A DNA stretch of 64,000 nt from Demequina litorisediminis (GTDB lineage Bacteria > Actinomycetota > Actinomycetes > Actinomycetales > Demequinaceae), in assembly GCF_030161615.1 (NCBI RefSeq), contig NZ_BSUN01000001.1, positions 806,001 to 870,000 of the forward strand, read 5' to 3'. Below are positions 39,135 to 51,116 of this stretch, piece by piece (the stretch's first letter is position 1; each line of letters begins with the position of its first letter). The position numbers were made by a program, and so were the translations under genes. Below the pieces are notes generated by a model. The model was given only the letters and a program-made list of their open reading frames with translations. It searched no databases and was not told the DNA's origin.

Positions 39135-40090
39135 CTACGCGCGCGAGGCCGCCGAGAACGCGATGCCGTCGAGGATGTCGTGCTCGCTCGTGACGACCTC
39201 GGTCGCCTCCCCCGGCGGCCGCGACCTCGTCGCGCACGCGCGCCACGACCTCGCGCCACACCAGGGCGCCTGCGCCGATCACGTCGACGCGGCCAGGGTG
39301 CATGAATGGCAGCGCCTCACGCTCGGCGCGCGTGGCTGACAGCAGCGCGTCGCACGCGGCGATGACCGCATCGACGGGCAGGCGCGCGCCGTTGATCTTG
39401 TCGCGGTCGTACGCGGGCAGGCCGAGCGCCTGCGCGGTCACGGTCGTGATGGTTCCCGCAAGCCCCACCAGCGTGCGGGTCTGAGCCAGCGGCACCTCAC
39501 GGATGGCGGCATCGAGCGCCGCGTGAACATCGGCCACTGCGGCCGCGATCTGGTCTTCGGACGCCGGGTCGGCCGTCAGGTGACGTTCCGTCATCCGCAC
39601 GCAGCCCACGTCCATGGAGTGAGCCGCCGCGGGCGCAAACTCTCCCAGCACGAGGCTCGGTCGAGCCGCCGCCGAGGTCCACGACGAGGTACGGAGGAGT
39701 GAGCGCGGGGTCCACCACCGAGACGGCGCCGCGGAACGACAGCGCGGCCTCCTCGTGGCCGCTGATGACCTCCGGCTCCACGCCCAGGCGCTCACGCACT
39801 CCGGAGATGAACTCGTCGCGGTTGGACGCGTCGCGCGTCGCGGACGTTGCCACGAAGCGGATGGACTCCACCTGGTGCTCGCGGCACAGCGCCGCGTACT
39901 CGTCGGTGGCGGCAAGGGTCCGTTCGAGGGCCTCGGGGGCAAACTGACCGGTGCGGTCCACGCCCTGGCCCAGACGCACCACCTTCATGAGGCGCACCAC
40001 ATCGGTGAGCGACTCGCCATCGGCGGCAACATCGGCGATGAGCAGGCGGATGGAGTTGGTGCCACAGTCGATGGCGGCGACGCGGGTCAT
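39135..40090 (-). CDS. ppx: Ppx/GppA exopolyphosphatase family protein
   Basis: Hydrolyses terminal phosphates of polyphosphate or the 5' phosphate of pppGpp; it belongs to the actin-like ASKHA fold. The repaired protein is about 318 residues, the short actinobacterial form. MTRVAAIDCGTNSIRLLIADV is the phosphate-1 motif, VESIRFVATSATRDASN near residue 70, ISGHEEAALSFRGAV near 105, VVDLGGGSTELVLG (phosphate-2) near 130, and VGLAGTITTVTAQALGL near 205. Frame breaks: near 39660 (GAGCTCGTG) and near 39215, where a G run is miscounted. Confidence 0.9.
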
Positions 40091-40608
40091 GCGTTCTCCT
40101 CTTCGTCCTCGATGGCGCAGGTACAGCGTGCGGGGCTCCACGATGCCGAGATCATCTCAAGCGCGTCGTCCCCCAGCGGGTTCACTCCCGGCCCGGAGGC
40201 AAGCGCATGGCCCACCAGCACGTGGAGGCACTTCACACGGTCGGGCATCCCGCCTGCGGAGATGCCGTGGATCTCGGGCACGTCCTCCATCGCGTAGCGC
40301 TCGGCAAGGTAACGCTCGTGCGCGGCGCGGTAAGCCTCCGCCAGCGCCTCGTCCTCACTCAGACGCTGCGTCATGTCCTTCATCACGCCGTTCGCCTCGA
40401 GTGTCGACACCGCGGCGGTGGCGCCGGGGTGCGTGAGGTAGTACTGGGTGGGGAACGGTGTGCCGTCGGGCAGGCGCGGGGCCGTGTGCACCACGGTGGG
40501 GCGCCCGCAGGCACAGCGCGCGGCGATCGCGACCACTCCGCGGGGCTCGCGTCCCAGTTGGGCGCGCAGCGCGGCGATATCGGCGGGGCTGACGGTCGTG
40601 TCGTTCAT
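40087..40608 (-). CDS. DUF501 family protein
   Basis: An unbroken 173-residue protein conserved between divIC/ftsB and ppx in actinomycetes. MNDTTVSPADIAALRAQLGREPRGVVAIAARCACGRPTVV is at the N-terminus, PFPTQYYLTHPGATAAVSTLE near 60, and ISAGGMPDRVKCLHVLVGHALASGPGVNPLGD near 125. Function unknown; invariant cysteines and histidines suggest metal binding. The stop overlaps the ppx start as ATGA. Confidence 0.92.
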   Translation of the reverse strand: MNDTTVSPADIAALRAQLGREPRGVVAIAARCACGRPTVVHTAPRLPDGTPFPTQYYLTHPGATAAVSTLEANGVMKDMTQRLSEDEALAEAYRAAHERYLAERYAMEDVPEIHGISAGGMPDRVKCLHVLVGHALASGPGVNPLGDDALEMISASWSPARCTCAIEDEEENA

Positions 40609-40618
40609 CCGTCCGATT

Positions 40619-41337
40619 CTAGTTGGAGGCCGCGGCCGTCTCGGGCTTCTGCGCAGCGTCGCTCGTGGCTCCCGAGGCATCGGATTCACCGGCGTCGCCT
40701 GCCGTCGCCTCGGCTCCCTCGCCCGCCTCCTTGACGGAGTCCCATAGCGTGTCGTACCAGGCGCCTGCGGGTCCAGCATCGGGCTCCTCGGCGGCGTCCT
40801 GTGCGGCGCTCTCGTCACCGGTCACGGTCTCCGGGTCGAGCACCCGGTAGGCGGTCTCACCGGGATAGACATAGCGCAGCCGTTCGCGGGCCTGCGCCTC
40901 GATGTACGCGTCGTCGCTCCAGCGCGCCACCTCGGCGTTCAGGTCGTCGAGCTCCTCCTGAGCCACGGCGGCATCCGCCCGGAGACCATCGAGCATGGTC
41001 TGCTGGTCCAGGTAGGCGCGCGCCGAGGGCCACACCACCGCCAAGGCGAGCGCCAACAGCGCGACGATGACGCCGGTGCGCCATGTGAGCATGCTGGCCC
41101 ACGAACCCCCGGGGCGCCCTGCCAGGATGCGCGGCGGCGCGGGGGCCGCGGCCGGGGTCGAGGTCCGCGGGCGCGAGGAGCGCCCCGGGCCAGAGCCGGT
41201 GCGCGAGGATGCCGCGCGTGAGGTGGTGGGCTTGGAGGCCGCGCGCTGTGCCGACGAGGTCCGATGCTGCGTTGACTGCTGCGGGCGCGCCGACGAGCGG
41301 GCGCCCGAGGGCGTGCCGGGTCGTCGGGGGAGCTCAC
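40619..41337 (-). CDS. DivIC/FtsB-type septum formation initiator
   Basis: A bitopic division protein. The secure part starts at Met 41092: a transmembrane helix (TGVIVALLALALAVVW), the coiled coil LDQQTMLDGLRADAAVAQEELDDLNAEVARW, the conserved YIEAQARERLRYVYPGETAYRVLD, and an Ala/Glu/Asp-rich tail. Upstream in the same frame is an open Pro/Ser/Arg-rich cytoplasmic segment of about 80 residues, common in actinomycete homologues, which lacks its own start. Restoring one C in the CCCCC run near 41325 connects it to GTG 41337. The longer form is therefore an inference. Confidence 0.82.
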
Positions 41338-41409
41338 CGCTCCATTCTCACCGACGCACCCGTGCCCCGGTGACACCCGGGCGCCGCGAGTCGTGTGATT
41401 CACGCCTCA

Positions 41410-42872
<1,463 letters not shown>

Positions 42873-42898
42873 CTACGTGGCGCGTCACGACGAACGTC

Positions 42899-43550
42899 CT
42901 AGTCCGGTGAACCTTCGGTGGCGGACGCGCGGCCCGCCTCCGCCTCACGGGCGGCCGCCTCGTAGGCACGCGTCGCGGCGCGCAGGGCGCCCTCGGCATC
43001 GACACCCTCGGCCTCGGCTCGGGCGACGAGTGCCAGCAACTGCTGGCCGATGCCCACGCCGGCTTCGTCGCGCACCTCGAGCCCGGTCTTGGCGGCGCGC
43101 GAGATGACCTTCTGCGCACGCGCCAGCGCGGGCTGCGCCACGGGGATGCCGTCCATCACGGACTCGCGTCCCTTCGTGGCTTGCTTGATCTTCTCCCACC
43201 TGCCCAGGGTCTCCGCGGCGGAGATGTCCTCACCGCCATCGGCAAACACGTGGGGGTGGCGCTCGACGAGCCTTGTCCGCCACCCCGCGGGCAATGTCAT
43301 CGATGCCGAACGGGTCCTCGGCGTGGTCCTGCGCCACGCGCGCATGGAAGACCACCTGGAGGAGCACGTCGCCGAGTTCCTCGCGGAGGTCCTCACGCGA
43401 GCCGGTCTCGACCGCCTCGGCAAGTTCGTATGCCTCCTCAAGCGCATGCTTGATGAGGGTCTCGTGGGTCTGCTCCGCATCCCACGCGCACCCGCCCGGC
43501 GAACGCAGGCGGTCCATGACCTCGACCAATCTGGCGAGGTCGTCACTCAC
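42899..43550 (-). CDS. mazG: MazG nucleotide pyrophosphohydrolase
   Basis: Hydrolyses non-canonical or excess nucleoside triphosphates to monophosphates. The repaired protein is about 217 residues. LRSPGGCAWDAEQTHETLIKHALEEAYELAEAV near residue 15 and LREELGDVLLQVVFHARVA near 60 contain the ExxE and ExxD metal ligands; LVERHPHVF near 100 completes the domain. One frame break near 43271 reads AAGCTCGTC as aaggctcgtc. The GTG start overlaps the lipoprotein stop by a few bases, fitting an mfd-lipoprotein-mazG operon. Confidence 0.92.
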
Positions 43551-44173
43551 TGGCGAGCCACTCCGCGTCGCCCGCGACGAACAGGTCGGCGACGTTGAAC
43601 TCCATGAACCAACCGGGCTGTCCCGCGTTGGCGAGGCTGACCGCCGTGGCGGAGGCCTCCGAGAGGGACACCAACAATTGGTCGACATCGAAGGTGCCCT
43701 CGCGCGGCGACACCGTGGTGGTCGCGGCCACGTCCTCGGCGATGGAGCGCAGCAGCGAGTCATCCTCGGGGATCATCGTGTACGCGGCGAGGAGGTAGGT
43801 GGCCTCGAGGCCGTCGATCATGGCCTCGCTGGGCTCGCCGTCGACCGACTCATACTCCTTGATGCTGACGGCTTCCTGCTCGATCGAGTAGCGCGAGTAG
43901 GTGAGCCGCTCGTCGATGTGCTCGAGCATCGGCTCGCGCAGGAGCCTCAAGGGTGACGACCTGGTCACGAGGGATGGGCTTGTGCGCCTCGAACGCCCAC
44001 GCGTCGTACAACTCCGCCACGCGGGCGGACGTCAGGGTGGTCTGCTCGGAGGCCGCGGCGACGCCGGGCGACCCTTCCTGGCCGGGGACCGCGCAGCCTG
44101 CGAGCAGGAGCGCCGATCCCAGCACGGCCGCGCCGAGGGCGCGTCGACGACGGGACTCAGTCATGTGGCTCAT
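43543..44173 (-). CDS. SurA-N-like lipoprotein between mfd and mazG
   Basis: An exported lipoprotein of about 210 residues. The signal peptide MTESRRRRALGAAVLGSALL ends at the lipobox LLAGCAV, then RVAELYDAWAF and LELLREPMLEHIDERLTYSRYSIEQEAVS form a helical domain resembling the chaperone-like SurA N-terminal fold, without a visible parvulin domain. A lipoprotein of this kind is often found at this locus in actinomycetes; a folding role is plausible but unproven. The ATG at 44173 overlaps the mfd stop as ATGA and is preferred over the ATG at 44164. A frame break near 43950 reads GAGCTCCTG as gaggctcctg. Confidence 0.75.
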
Positions 44174-47100
44174 CCTAACGGCGCGACCGCGGTCGCCTTG
44201 ACGACCTCGCGCACCCAATCGAGCACGGGCAGACCCTCGACGGGTTTGCCGCCGATGCGCTGGGTCAGGGGCGCTGGCACCAGGATCTGGCGCACGGCCG
44301 GCTTGATCAGGGTGCCTGGGTAGAGGCGGTTGACCCGCAGCGCGGCCGAGTCGGGGAGTTCGACGGGGCTGAAGCGCACCAATTTGCCCTGCGCGACCAC
44401 GTCCGTGATGCCCGTGCCGCGCAGTTCGCACCGCAGGCGTGCCACCGCCAGCAGGTTCTCCACCGGCTCCGGAAGGTTGCCGTAGCGGTCCTGGAGTTCC
44501 TCGGCGACGGCGTCGAGCGCCTCGCCGTCGGCGGCATCGGCCATCTTGCGATACGCCTCGAGGCGCAGGCGCTCGTGCTCGATGTACGCCTCGGGGATGT
44601 GGGCGTCGATGGGCAGATCAATGGTCATCGCGGGGCGTTCCTGGCCGCCCTCGCCGCGGAAGTCGGCGACCGCCTCGCCCACCATGCGGATGTAGAGGTC
44701 GAAGCCGACGCCCTCGATGTGTCCGGACTGCTCCGCGCCGAGCAGGTTGCCCGCGCCACGGATCTCGAGGTCCTTCATGGCCACCGCCATGCCCGCGCCG
44801 AGGTCGGTGTTGGCGGCGATGGTCTGGAGACGGTCGTGCGCCGTCTCGGTCAGGGTGCGGTCCGCGGGGTACAGGAAGTAGGCGTAGGCACGCTCGCGTC
44901 CACGCCCCACGCGGCCGCGCAGCTGGTGAAGCCTGGCTGAGGCCGAACGTGTTGGCCTTCTCGACGATGAGGGTGTTGGCGTTGGAGATGTCGAGTCCCG
45001 TCTCGACGATGGTCGTGCACACCAGGACGTCGTAGCGCTTCTCGTAGTAGTCGACGATGACCTGTTCGAGCCTGCTTCTCGCTCATCTGGCCATGCGCCA
45101 CGGCGATGCGGGCCTCCGGAACCAGCTCGCTGAGCCGTCGCGCGGCCGACGTGATGGTCTTCACCGAGTTGTGGATGTAGAACACCTGACCGTCGCGCAT
45201 GAGTTCGCGGCGGATGGCGGCGGCCACCTGCGGGTTTTCGTGGGGACCCACGTACGTGAGGATCGGATGACGCTCCTCCGGCGGCGTGGCCAGCGTCGAC
45301 ATCTCGCGAATGCCGGTCACGGCCATCTCGAGCGTGCGCGGGATAGGGGTCGCGGACATGGCAAGCACGTCCACGTCGGTGCGCATCGCCTTGAGCGTCT
45401 CCTTGTGTTCCACGCCAAAGCGCTGCTCCTCGTCAACGATGACGAGGCCCAGCCTGCTTGAAGCGCACGGAGCCGGTGATGAGCCGGTGGGTGCCGATGA
45501 CCACGTCGATCGACCCGTCACTCAGGCCCTCGATGACCTCTCTGGCTTCCTTGTCGGTCTGGAAGCGGGACAGCGCCGCAACCTTGACGGGGAACTGCGC
45601 GAAGCGCTCGGTGAACGTGTCGACGTGCTGCTTGACCAGCAGGGTGGTGGGGCACAGCAGCGCCACCTGGGTGCCGTCCTGCACCGCCTTGAACGCCGCG
45701 CGCACCGCCACCTCGGTCTTGCCGAAGCCCACGTCGCCGCAGATGAGGCGGTCCATGGGCACGGAGCGCTCCATGTCGGCCTTCACGTCATCGATGGTGG
45801 TGAGCCTGGTCGGGCGTCTCGACGAACGGGAAGGACTCCTCGAGTTCGCGCTGCCACGGGGTGTCGGGAGAGAACTCACGGCCGGTGGTCGCCATGCGGG
45901 CGCTGTACAGGCGGATCAGGCTCGGCGGCAATCTCCTTGACCGCCTTCTTGGCGCGCGACTTGGTCTTGGCCCAGTCCGAGCCGCCCATCTTGTTGACGC
46001 TTGGCGCCTCGCCACCGACGTACTTGGTGACCTGATCCAGCCTGGTCGCTGGGGACGGAGAGGCGGTCGGCGGGGCCGCCGCGCTTGGACGGCGCGTACT
46101 CGATCACCAGGTATTCGCGCTCGATGCCGCGCACGGTGCGCTTGGTGAGTTCGACGAAGCGGCCGACGCCGTGCGCCTCGTGGACCACGAAGTCACCCGC
46201 GCGCAGCCTGCAGCGGGTCCACCGCGTTGCGACGCCGCGCGGGAACCTTGACCTTGGGTCCCGCGGCGACGGCCGCGCGCCCGGTGAGGTCGGATTCGTG
46301 CATCACGAGGACGCGGTCATCGGCGCTCGCGAAGCCGACGCCGGTGATCTGGGGCACCACGGACAGGATGCCCTCGACGCGCTCGTAGGTGGGCTGCACT
46401 CGGGCCGTCACCCCGGCCTCGGTGAGCCTGCTCGGCGAGCCGATGCGCGCTACCGGTTGACGCTGCGGTCACCACCACCGTCCAGCCCTCGGCCATCCGG
46501 GACCGCAGGAGGCCGATGGCCTCGCGGAGGCGTCCGCGGTGATCCTCGAGGTCGGTGATCCCGGTGACCACGGCATCGGCCGCACCGAAGGGGCCAAGGC
46601 TGACCCAGTGGACGCCGCGGCCGTCGGCGGCCTCGCGCAGTTGTTCGAGGGTGAGGAATGAGCCCTCGGTGGGTTCGAGGGGGCTGTCCGCGCCTGCTGC
46701 GGCGCTGACCCATGCGGCGGCGAGGAACTCGTCGGCGGTGCGGGTGAGGTCCTCGGCGCGGCGGGCGAGGCGCTCGGGCTCGATGAGCAGCATGCGCGTG
46801 CCGCGCGGCAGGATCGCGGGCACCGAGGTGAGGCGCGTGACGAGGAGCGGGATGAGCGACTCCATGCCCTCGACCGCGTGCCCATCGGCGATCTTGGCGA
46901 GCATCTCCGAGGCGGCGGGGACGTCGTTCACGAGCCTGGGCGGCACGCGCGCGGACGTCGTCGGTCAGCAGCAGTTCGCGGCACGGCGGCGCCCACAGGC
47001 GCTCCACGTCCGCCAGCGAGCGCTGGTCCGCGACCGAGAACGAGCGGATCGAGTCCACCTCGTCGCCAAAGAACTCGATGCGCACGGGGTGAGGGTCGGT

Positions 47101-47700
47101 GGGCGCGAACACGTCAACGATCCCGCCGCGCACGGCGAACTCGCCACGCTTCTCCACCATGTCGACACGGGTGTACGCCGCGGCGCCGAGGGCGTCGGCA
47201 AGGTCGGTGAGGTCGCGCTCGTCCCCCACCTTGAGGTGGACGGGTTCGAGATCCGGCAGGCCCGCCACGATGGGCTGCAGCAGCGCGCGGATGGGCGCGA
47301 CCACCACCTCCACGGGCGGGATGCCCGCCTCGGTTTCCACGATGCCGGGGTGGACGATCCGGCGCAGCGTCGCGAGGCGGCGCGCCACGGTGTCGGAGCG
47401 GGGGCTCAGGCGCTCGTGCGGCAGCGTCTCCCAGGCGGGCAGGACGGCAATGCGGGCCGGGTCGCGGTAGCCACCGAGCGTGGCGGCGAACGTGTCGGCG
47501 TCTCCGCCCGTGGCAGTCACCACCAGGAGCGGGCCGTCGAGCTCGGCGTTCGCCACCAACGCGGGAGCGGCGGCCGATGCCGCGGTGAGGTGCGCGCCGT
47601 CCGCGAGCGCGCGAGGAGTCAGGGAGGCGAGCAGGGGCTCGAGCGGCTGGTTCACAAGTCTCCAGGCATGCCAATGGACCGGAATCTCCGGCATAGCCAT
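44170..47700 (-). CDS. mfd: Transcription-repair coupling factor Mfd
   Basis: A DNA translocase that removes stalled RNA polymerase and recruits UvrA. The repaired protein is about 1,170 residues, the family's usual size. In order: UvrB-like N-terminal module with [12 protein letters not shown] and [36 protein letters not shown] near 190; the RNA-polymerase-interaction domain with [17 protein letters not shown] near 500; Walker A-like [18 protein letters not shown] near 645; [15 protein letters not shown] (DEEQ) near 745; [12 protein letters not shown]; and [33 protein letters not shown] near 880. Nine AGCT sites carry an extra base, near 46937, 46430, 46207, 46040, 45923, 45803, 45452, 45070 and 44933. 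The AGCT sites at 44920 and 45124 are intact. Confidence 0.94.
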
Positions 47701-47716
47701 CCTAAGGACCCCCACC

Positions 47717-47816
47717 GACTCCCAAGGTATGGGGAGACAGAAGTGACGGGTGAGACCGGCATCGGCCGCATGTCCGTCACCCCCGCCCCAGGCGTCACAT
47801 CGCACCTTGGGAATCG
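47717..47816 (-). repeat. 100-bp inverted-repeat element, copy B
   Basis: Ends GACTCCCAAGGTA (47717-47729) and ACCTTGGGAATCG (47804-47816) are identical to those at 28110-28209, and the length is also exactly 100 bp, whereas the interior has diverged except for GTGACG and CACCCGTCAC segments. It lies 17 bp upstream of mfd and 30 bp upstream of the divergent hydrolase-like gene, and includes a GCATCGGCC copy. Confidence 0.62.
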
Positions 47817-47845
47817 TCCGGCGAGCGGAACCTAGACTTGTCCCC

Positions 47846-49300
47846 ATGACCGATGCGCGCGGCGAGGCGGAGCGGCTGCTGCGCCGCTTCGCCCGTGACA
47901 CCAATCTCCTCATCGCCGGACGCCCCTTCACCGTGACGGGCGGCGAGCCCGTTGCCGAGGCCCTGGCCACCATGCTGCGAGGCATGGGCGCGCTCGTCCT
48001 CGCGGAGGGCGCACACGCGGCCGATGCCTCCGCCCAGGTCGGCATCGACGTCACCACCGGTGAGATCACCCTGGGTGGCCGCGCCCTGACGGGCCGCGGC
48101 GACGCGGCGGGACGGCTCGACTTCGCGGCCGCCCACATGCCGGTGTCCACCGCGATCGCCGGGGAGCCTGGCGGCGGCCGAGACGCTGCGCGGCCTTCGC
48201 ATCGGCGTCTCAATGACACTTGAACCGAAGACCGCGAACCTCGCGCTCCTGCTGAAAAATGCCGGCGCGACCGTCGCCGTCTACGCACACCCCGACGAGA
48301 CCGATGAGGCCGTGGCCCAGGCGCTGCGAGACCGCGGCGTGCCCGTCGATGCGGACTCCACGCTCACCACGCCCGCGGCCGAGCGCAAGGCGGCGCTGGC
48401 GTTCCTCGACCGCGGCTTCGACGTCCTCGTCGACGACGGCTCGCATGTCACCCGGCTCGCACACGAGGCCCGCCCCGACCAGGTCGCCCGCTGGATGGGC
48501 GCCACCGAGGAGACCACCTCCGGCCTTGCTCCCCTGCGTCACATGCACGCCGCCGGGCTCCTGCGCACCGGCGTGGTCGCCGTCAACGACGCGATCACCA
48601 AGACCGGCTTCGACAACCGCTACGGCACGGGCCAGAGCCTGCGTGCTCGCCATCGCGGACCTGCTGGACGCCGCCGGAGTGAGCGTGCGCGACCAGCCCG
48701 CGCACGTCATCGGCTACGGCCCGGTGGGCGAGGGCGTCGCGGCACACCTACGCGCGCTCGGCGTCACGGTCTCCGTCAGCGAGATCGACCCGGTACGCGC
48801 CCTGCTCGCCACCCACGATGGCTACGACGTGGTGCGGGTCGAGGACGGAGCCGTCGGCGCCCTCGTGGTGTCTGCGACCGGATGGCCCGGCACCGTCACC
48901 CCGCACCTTTCCCGGCTCGCGAAGGCGGTTGCCGTCGCAGGCGGCACCCCTGGCGAGATCGCGTGGAACGGCGCACTCGTCCCGGTCGTGCCCCAGGTGG
49001 ACCGCGACGAGGACGGCACCCTCATCCTTGACCGCGGCGGCTGCATCAACGTGACGGCCGCCGAGGGCAACCCCATCGAGATCATGGACCTGTCCTTCGC
49101 CACCCAGGCTGGCCGCGGTGGCCGAGGTTGTGACCACCCGTCCCGGCATCGGCCTCACCGCCGTGTCCTCCGCGGCCATTGCCCACGTCGCCGCCACGGC
49201 GGCACGCACCCGCGGCGCCGCCCTTGAACCCGCCTCGTCCCACGCCTCCGCAGGCGCGGCCGACTGGCGCAGCCCCCGTTACCGCGAGGAGATCGCATGA
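47846..49300 (+). CDS. Divergent S-adenosylhomocysteine hydrolase-like protein
   Basis: An NAD-dependent AdoHcy-hydrolase-fold protein of about 484 residues. Conserved: MTLEPKTANLALLLKNAGA, ATEETTSG with the catalytic Glu region, VNDAITKTGFDNRYGTGQSCV with the catalytic Lys and Asp, and the NAD site GYGPVGEGVAAHLRALGVTV. Missing or altered: the GHFD-type His segment reads GGTPGEIAWNGAL, and the C-terminal NAD-clasp (KxxHYRY-type) is not recognisable. The YGTGQS form also occurs in archaeal S-inosylhomocysteine hydrolases, and the next gene encodes a deaminase. Substrate is therefore open. Frame breaks near 48165, 48639 and 49108 have an extra base at AGCT. The stop overlaps the deaminase start (ATGA). 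Confidence 0.78.
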
Positions 49301-50607
49301 CGTCCTTCCCCGTCACCCTGTATTCGGCGGCACTCGTGCTGCCGGTGACGGCGCCGCCCATCCTCGACGGCGCCATCGCCGTGCGAGGCGAGAAGATCCT
49401 GCACGTGGGCGAGCGTGCCTGGGTGGAGCGTTCGCTGGCAGAGCGGGGAGTGCCCGTCCACCACGTGCACTGGGACGGCGTCTTGACGCCCGGTCTCGTC
49501 AACGCCCACACGCACCTCCAGTACACGGGCATGGCCGAGGTGGCCCACCGCACGTACCAGGGCTTCGAGGACTGGATCACCGGCTTCAACCCCGTATACC
49601 AGCGGGGCCACGACTGGGGCGCCGATGCCGCCGCGGGCGCCGCGATGCTGGTCGCCACCGGCACCACGGCCGCCGCGGACATCGTCACCGACCCCGAGGC
49701 CGCCCACGCCCTGCACGATGCCGGACTCAGCGGCATCGCGTACTGGGAGGTCATGGACTGGACCAACGCGGACTGGTCCGCGCACGGCCGCGCCGAGGTC
49801 GAGGCGGCGCTCGACTCCTCCCCGACCGTCCCGGCACCGGCCTCAGCCCCCACGCGCCGTACTCCCTGGAGATTCAACCGCTGCTGGAGATTCCGGACAT
49901 CGTCCGCGAGCGCGGCCGCCGCATCCACATCCACCTGGGCGAGTCCGGCATCGAGCGCGAGTTCGCCCACGAGGCCCGCGAGCCGTGGCAGACCCAGGGG
50001 CTCGGCGGCTTTGTCGAGCCTCCGTCAGGCCGGCTTCGGCACCTCCGCGACCGACTACGTCGACCACCTCGGCGTCCTTGGCCCCGACTGCCACGTCGCC
50101 CACGGCGTCTACATGTCCGAGCGCGACCGCGCCATCCTGCGCGCCCGCGGCACCACCGTCGCTCTGTGCCCCCGCTCCAACCACATCATCGGCCTGGACA
50201 ACCCGCCGGTCGCCGCCTACCTGCGCGAGGGCTCCCCCATCGCGGTCGGCACCGACTCGCTGTCCTCCTCACCCAGCCTGGACCTCATGGGCGAGGTCAA
50301 GGAACTCATGCGGATCGCCAGGGTCCAGGGCTACTCGGGAGACGACCTTGCCGAGCGGCTGCTGACCGCCGCCACGCTCGGCGGCGCGCACGCGATGGGC
50401 ATCGACGAGGGCCCGCACCGCACGGGCTACCTCGCCGTCGGTGCCCGCGCCGACCTCGCATTCTTCGACGTACCCGTCACTACCATCACCGAGACGCTGA
50501 CCACGCTGGCCGAGGCGGGCGACGGCCACGCCGCCGCCACCATCATGGGCGGCCGCGCGCGCCACACGTCGGCCCGCTTCACCGAGCAGACCGGAGCCGC
50601 CGCATGA
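49297..50607 (+). CDS. Amidohydrolase of the S-adenosylhomocysteine/MTA deaminase-chlorohydrolase type
   Basis: A metal-dependent hydrolase of about 437 residues. Metal ligands are visible as NAHTHLQYTG near residue 67, RIHIHLGESGIERE near 208, CHVAHGVYMSERD near 265, and GTDSLSSSPSLDLMGE near 315. Related enzymes deaminate S-adenosylhomocysteine or methylthioadenosine, or dechlorinate triazines. Coupling with the upstream hydrolase-like gene suggests AdoHcy to S-inosylhomocysteine as one possible reaction. Frame breaks: near 49825 a C run is one short, near 50022 GAGCTCCGT has an extra base. It overlaps both neighbours by ATGA. Confidence 0.82.
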   Translation: MTSFPVTLYSAALVLPVTAPPILDGAIAVRGEKILHVGERAWVERSLAERGVPVHHVHWDGVLTPGLVNAHTHLQYTGMAEVAHRTYQGFEDWITGFNPVYQRGHDWGADAAAGAAMLVATGTTAAADIVTDPEAAHALHDAGLSGIAYWEVMDWTNADWSAHGRAEVEAALDSSPTVPAPASAPTRRTPWRFNRCWRFRTSSASAAAASTSTWASPASSASSPTRPASRGRPRGSAALSSLRQAGFGTSATDYVDHLGVLGPDCHVAHGVYMSERDRAILRARGTTVALCPRSNHIIGLDNPPVAAYLREGSPIAVGTDSLSSSPSLDLMGEVKELMRIARVQGYSGDDLAERLLTAATLGGAHAMGIDEGPHRTGYLAVGARADLAFFDVPVTTITETLTTLAEAGDGHAAATIMGGRARHTSARFTEQTGAAA

Positions 50608-51047
50608 CCGCCGACGCCCGCCCCGCCACCGCAGCGGCCCTCGACCTCGCCGCGCATCCCGAGGGCGGCTGGTTCCGTCGCATCTGGACCGGCACCACGC
50701 CAGTCGAGACCCCGGGAGGCGTCCGCCCGGCGGCCACCTGCATCCACTACCTCCTCACCCCCGGCGAAAGCTCGGCATGGCACGTCGTCACCAGCGATGA
50801 GGTCTGGCTGTGGCACGGCCCCGGCACGCTCACGCTGTCGCTTGGCGGCAACGGCGAACAGCCGGCCGATGCCGTCGTCACCCAGGTCTTGGGCCGCGAC
50901 CTGGCCGCCGGCCAGGTGCCGCACGTCCTGGTGCCCGCAGGAACGTGGCAGGCGGCAGCGCTCGACGGCAACGACGAGTGCTTGGTGTCGTGCCTCGTCT
51001 CGCCAGGTTTCGACTTTGCGGATTGGTCCCTCGCAGGCGGCAAGTAG
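50604..51047 (+). CDS. DUF985 cupin-fold protein
   Basis: An unbroken 147-residue cupin. LAAHPEGGWFRRIWTG near residue 15, CIHYLLTPGESSAWHVVTSDEVWLWHGPGTL near 45-75, and PHVLVPAGTWQAAAL near 108 are the DUF985 blocks. The fold binds small ligands, some members having epimerase or sugar-related activities; the function here is unknown. Its start overlaps the deaminase stop, making the third gene of a tightly coupled operon. TAG ends it 69 bp before the ABC binding-protein gene. Confidence 0.88.
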   Translation: MTADARPATAAALDLAAHPEGGWFRRIWTGTTPVETPGGVRPAATCIHYLLTPGESSAWHVVTSDEVWLWHGPGTLTLSLGGNGEQPADAVVTQVLGRDLAAGQVPHVLVPAGTWQAAALDGNDECLVSCLVSPGFDFADWSLAGGK

Positions 51048-51116
51048 ACTGCGGCCCGTACGGGAGCCGTCAGCGTCGACCCCGCTCCACCATTGCATTT
51101 CCCTGTTGGAGAGAAC

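Noticed and set aside
47817..47845. A SAH or SAM riboswitch upstream of the AdoHcy-hydrolase-like gene
   Set aside because: Only about 30 bp lie between the 100-bp element and the start codon, and I see no conserved riboswitch core there.
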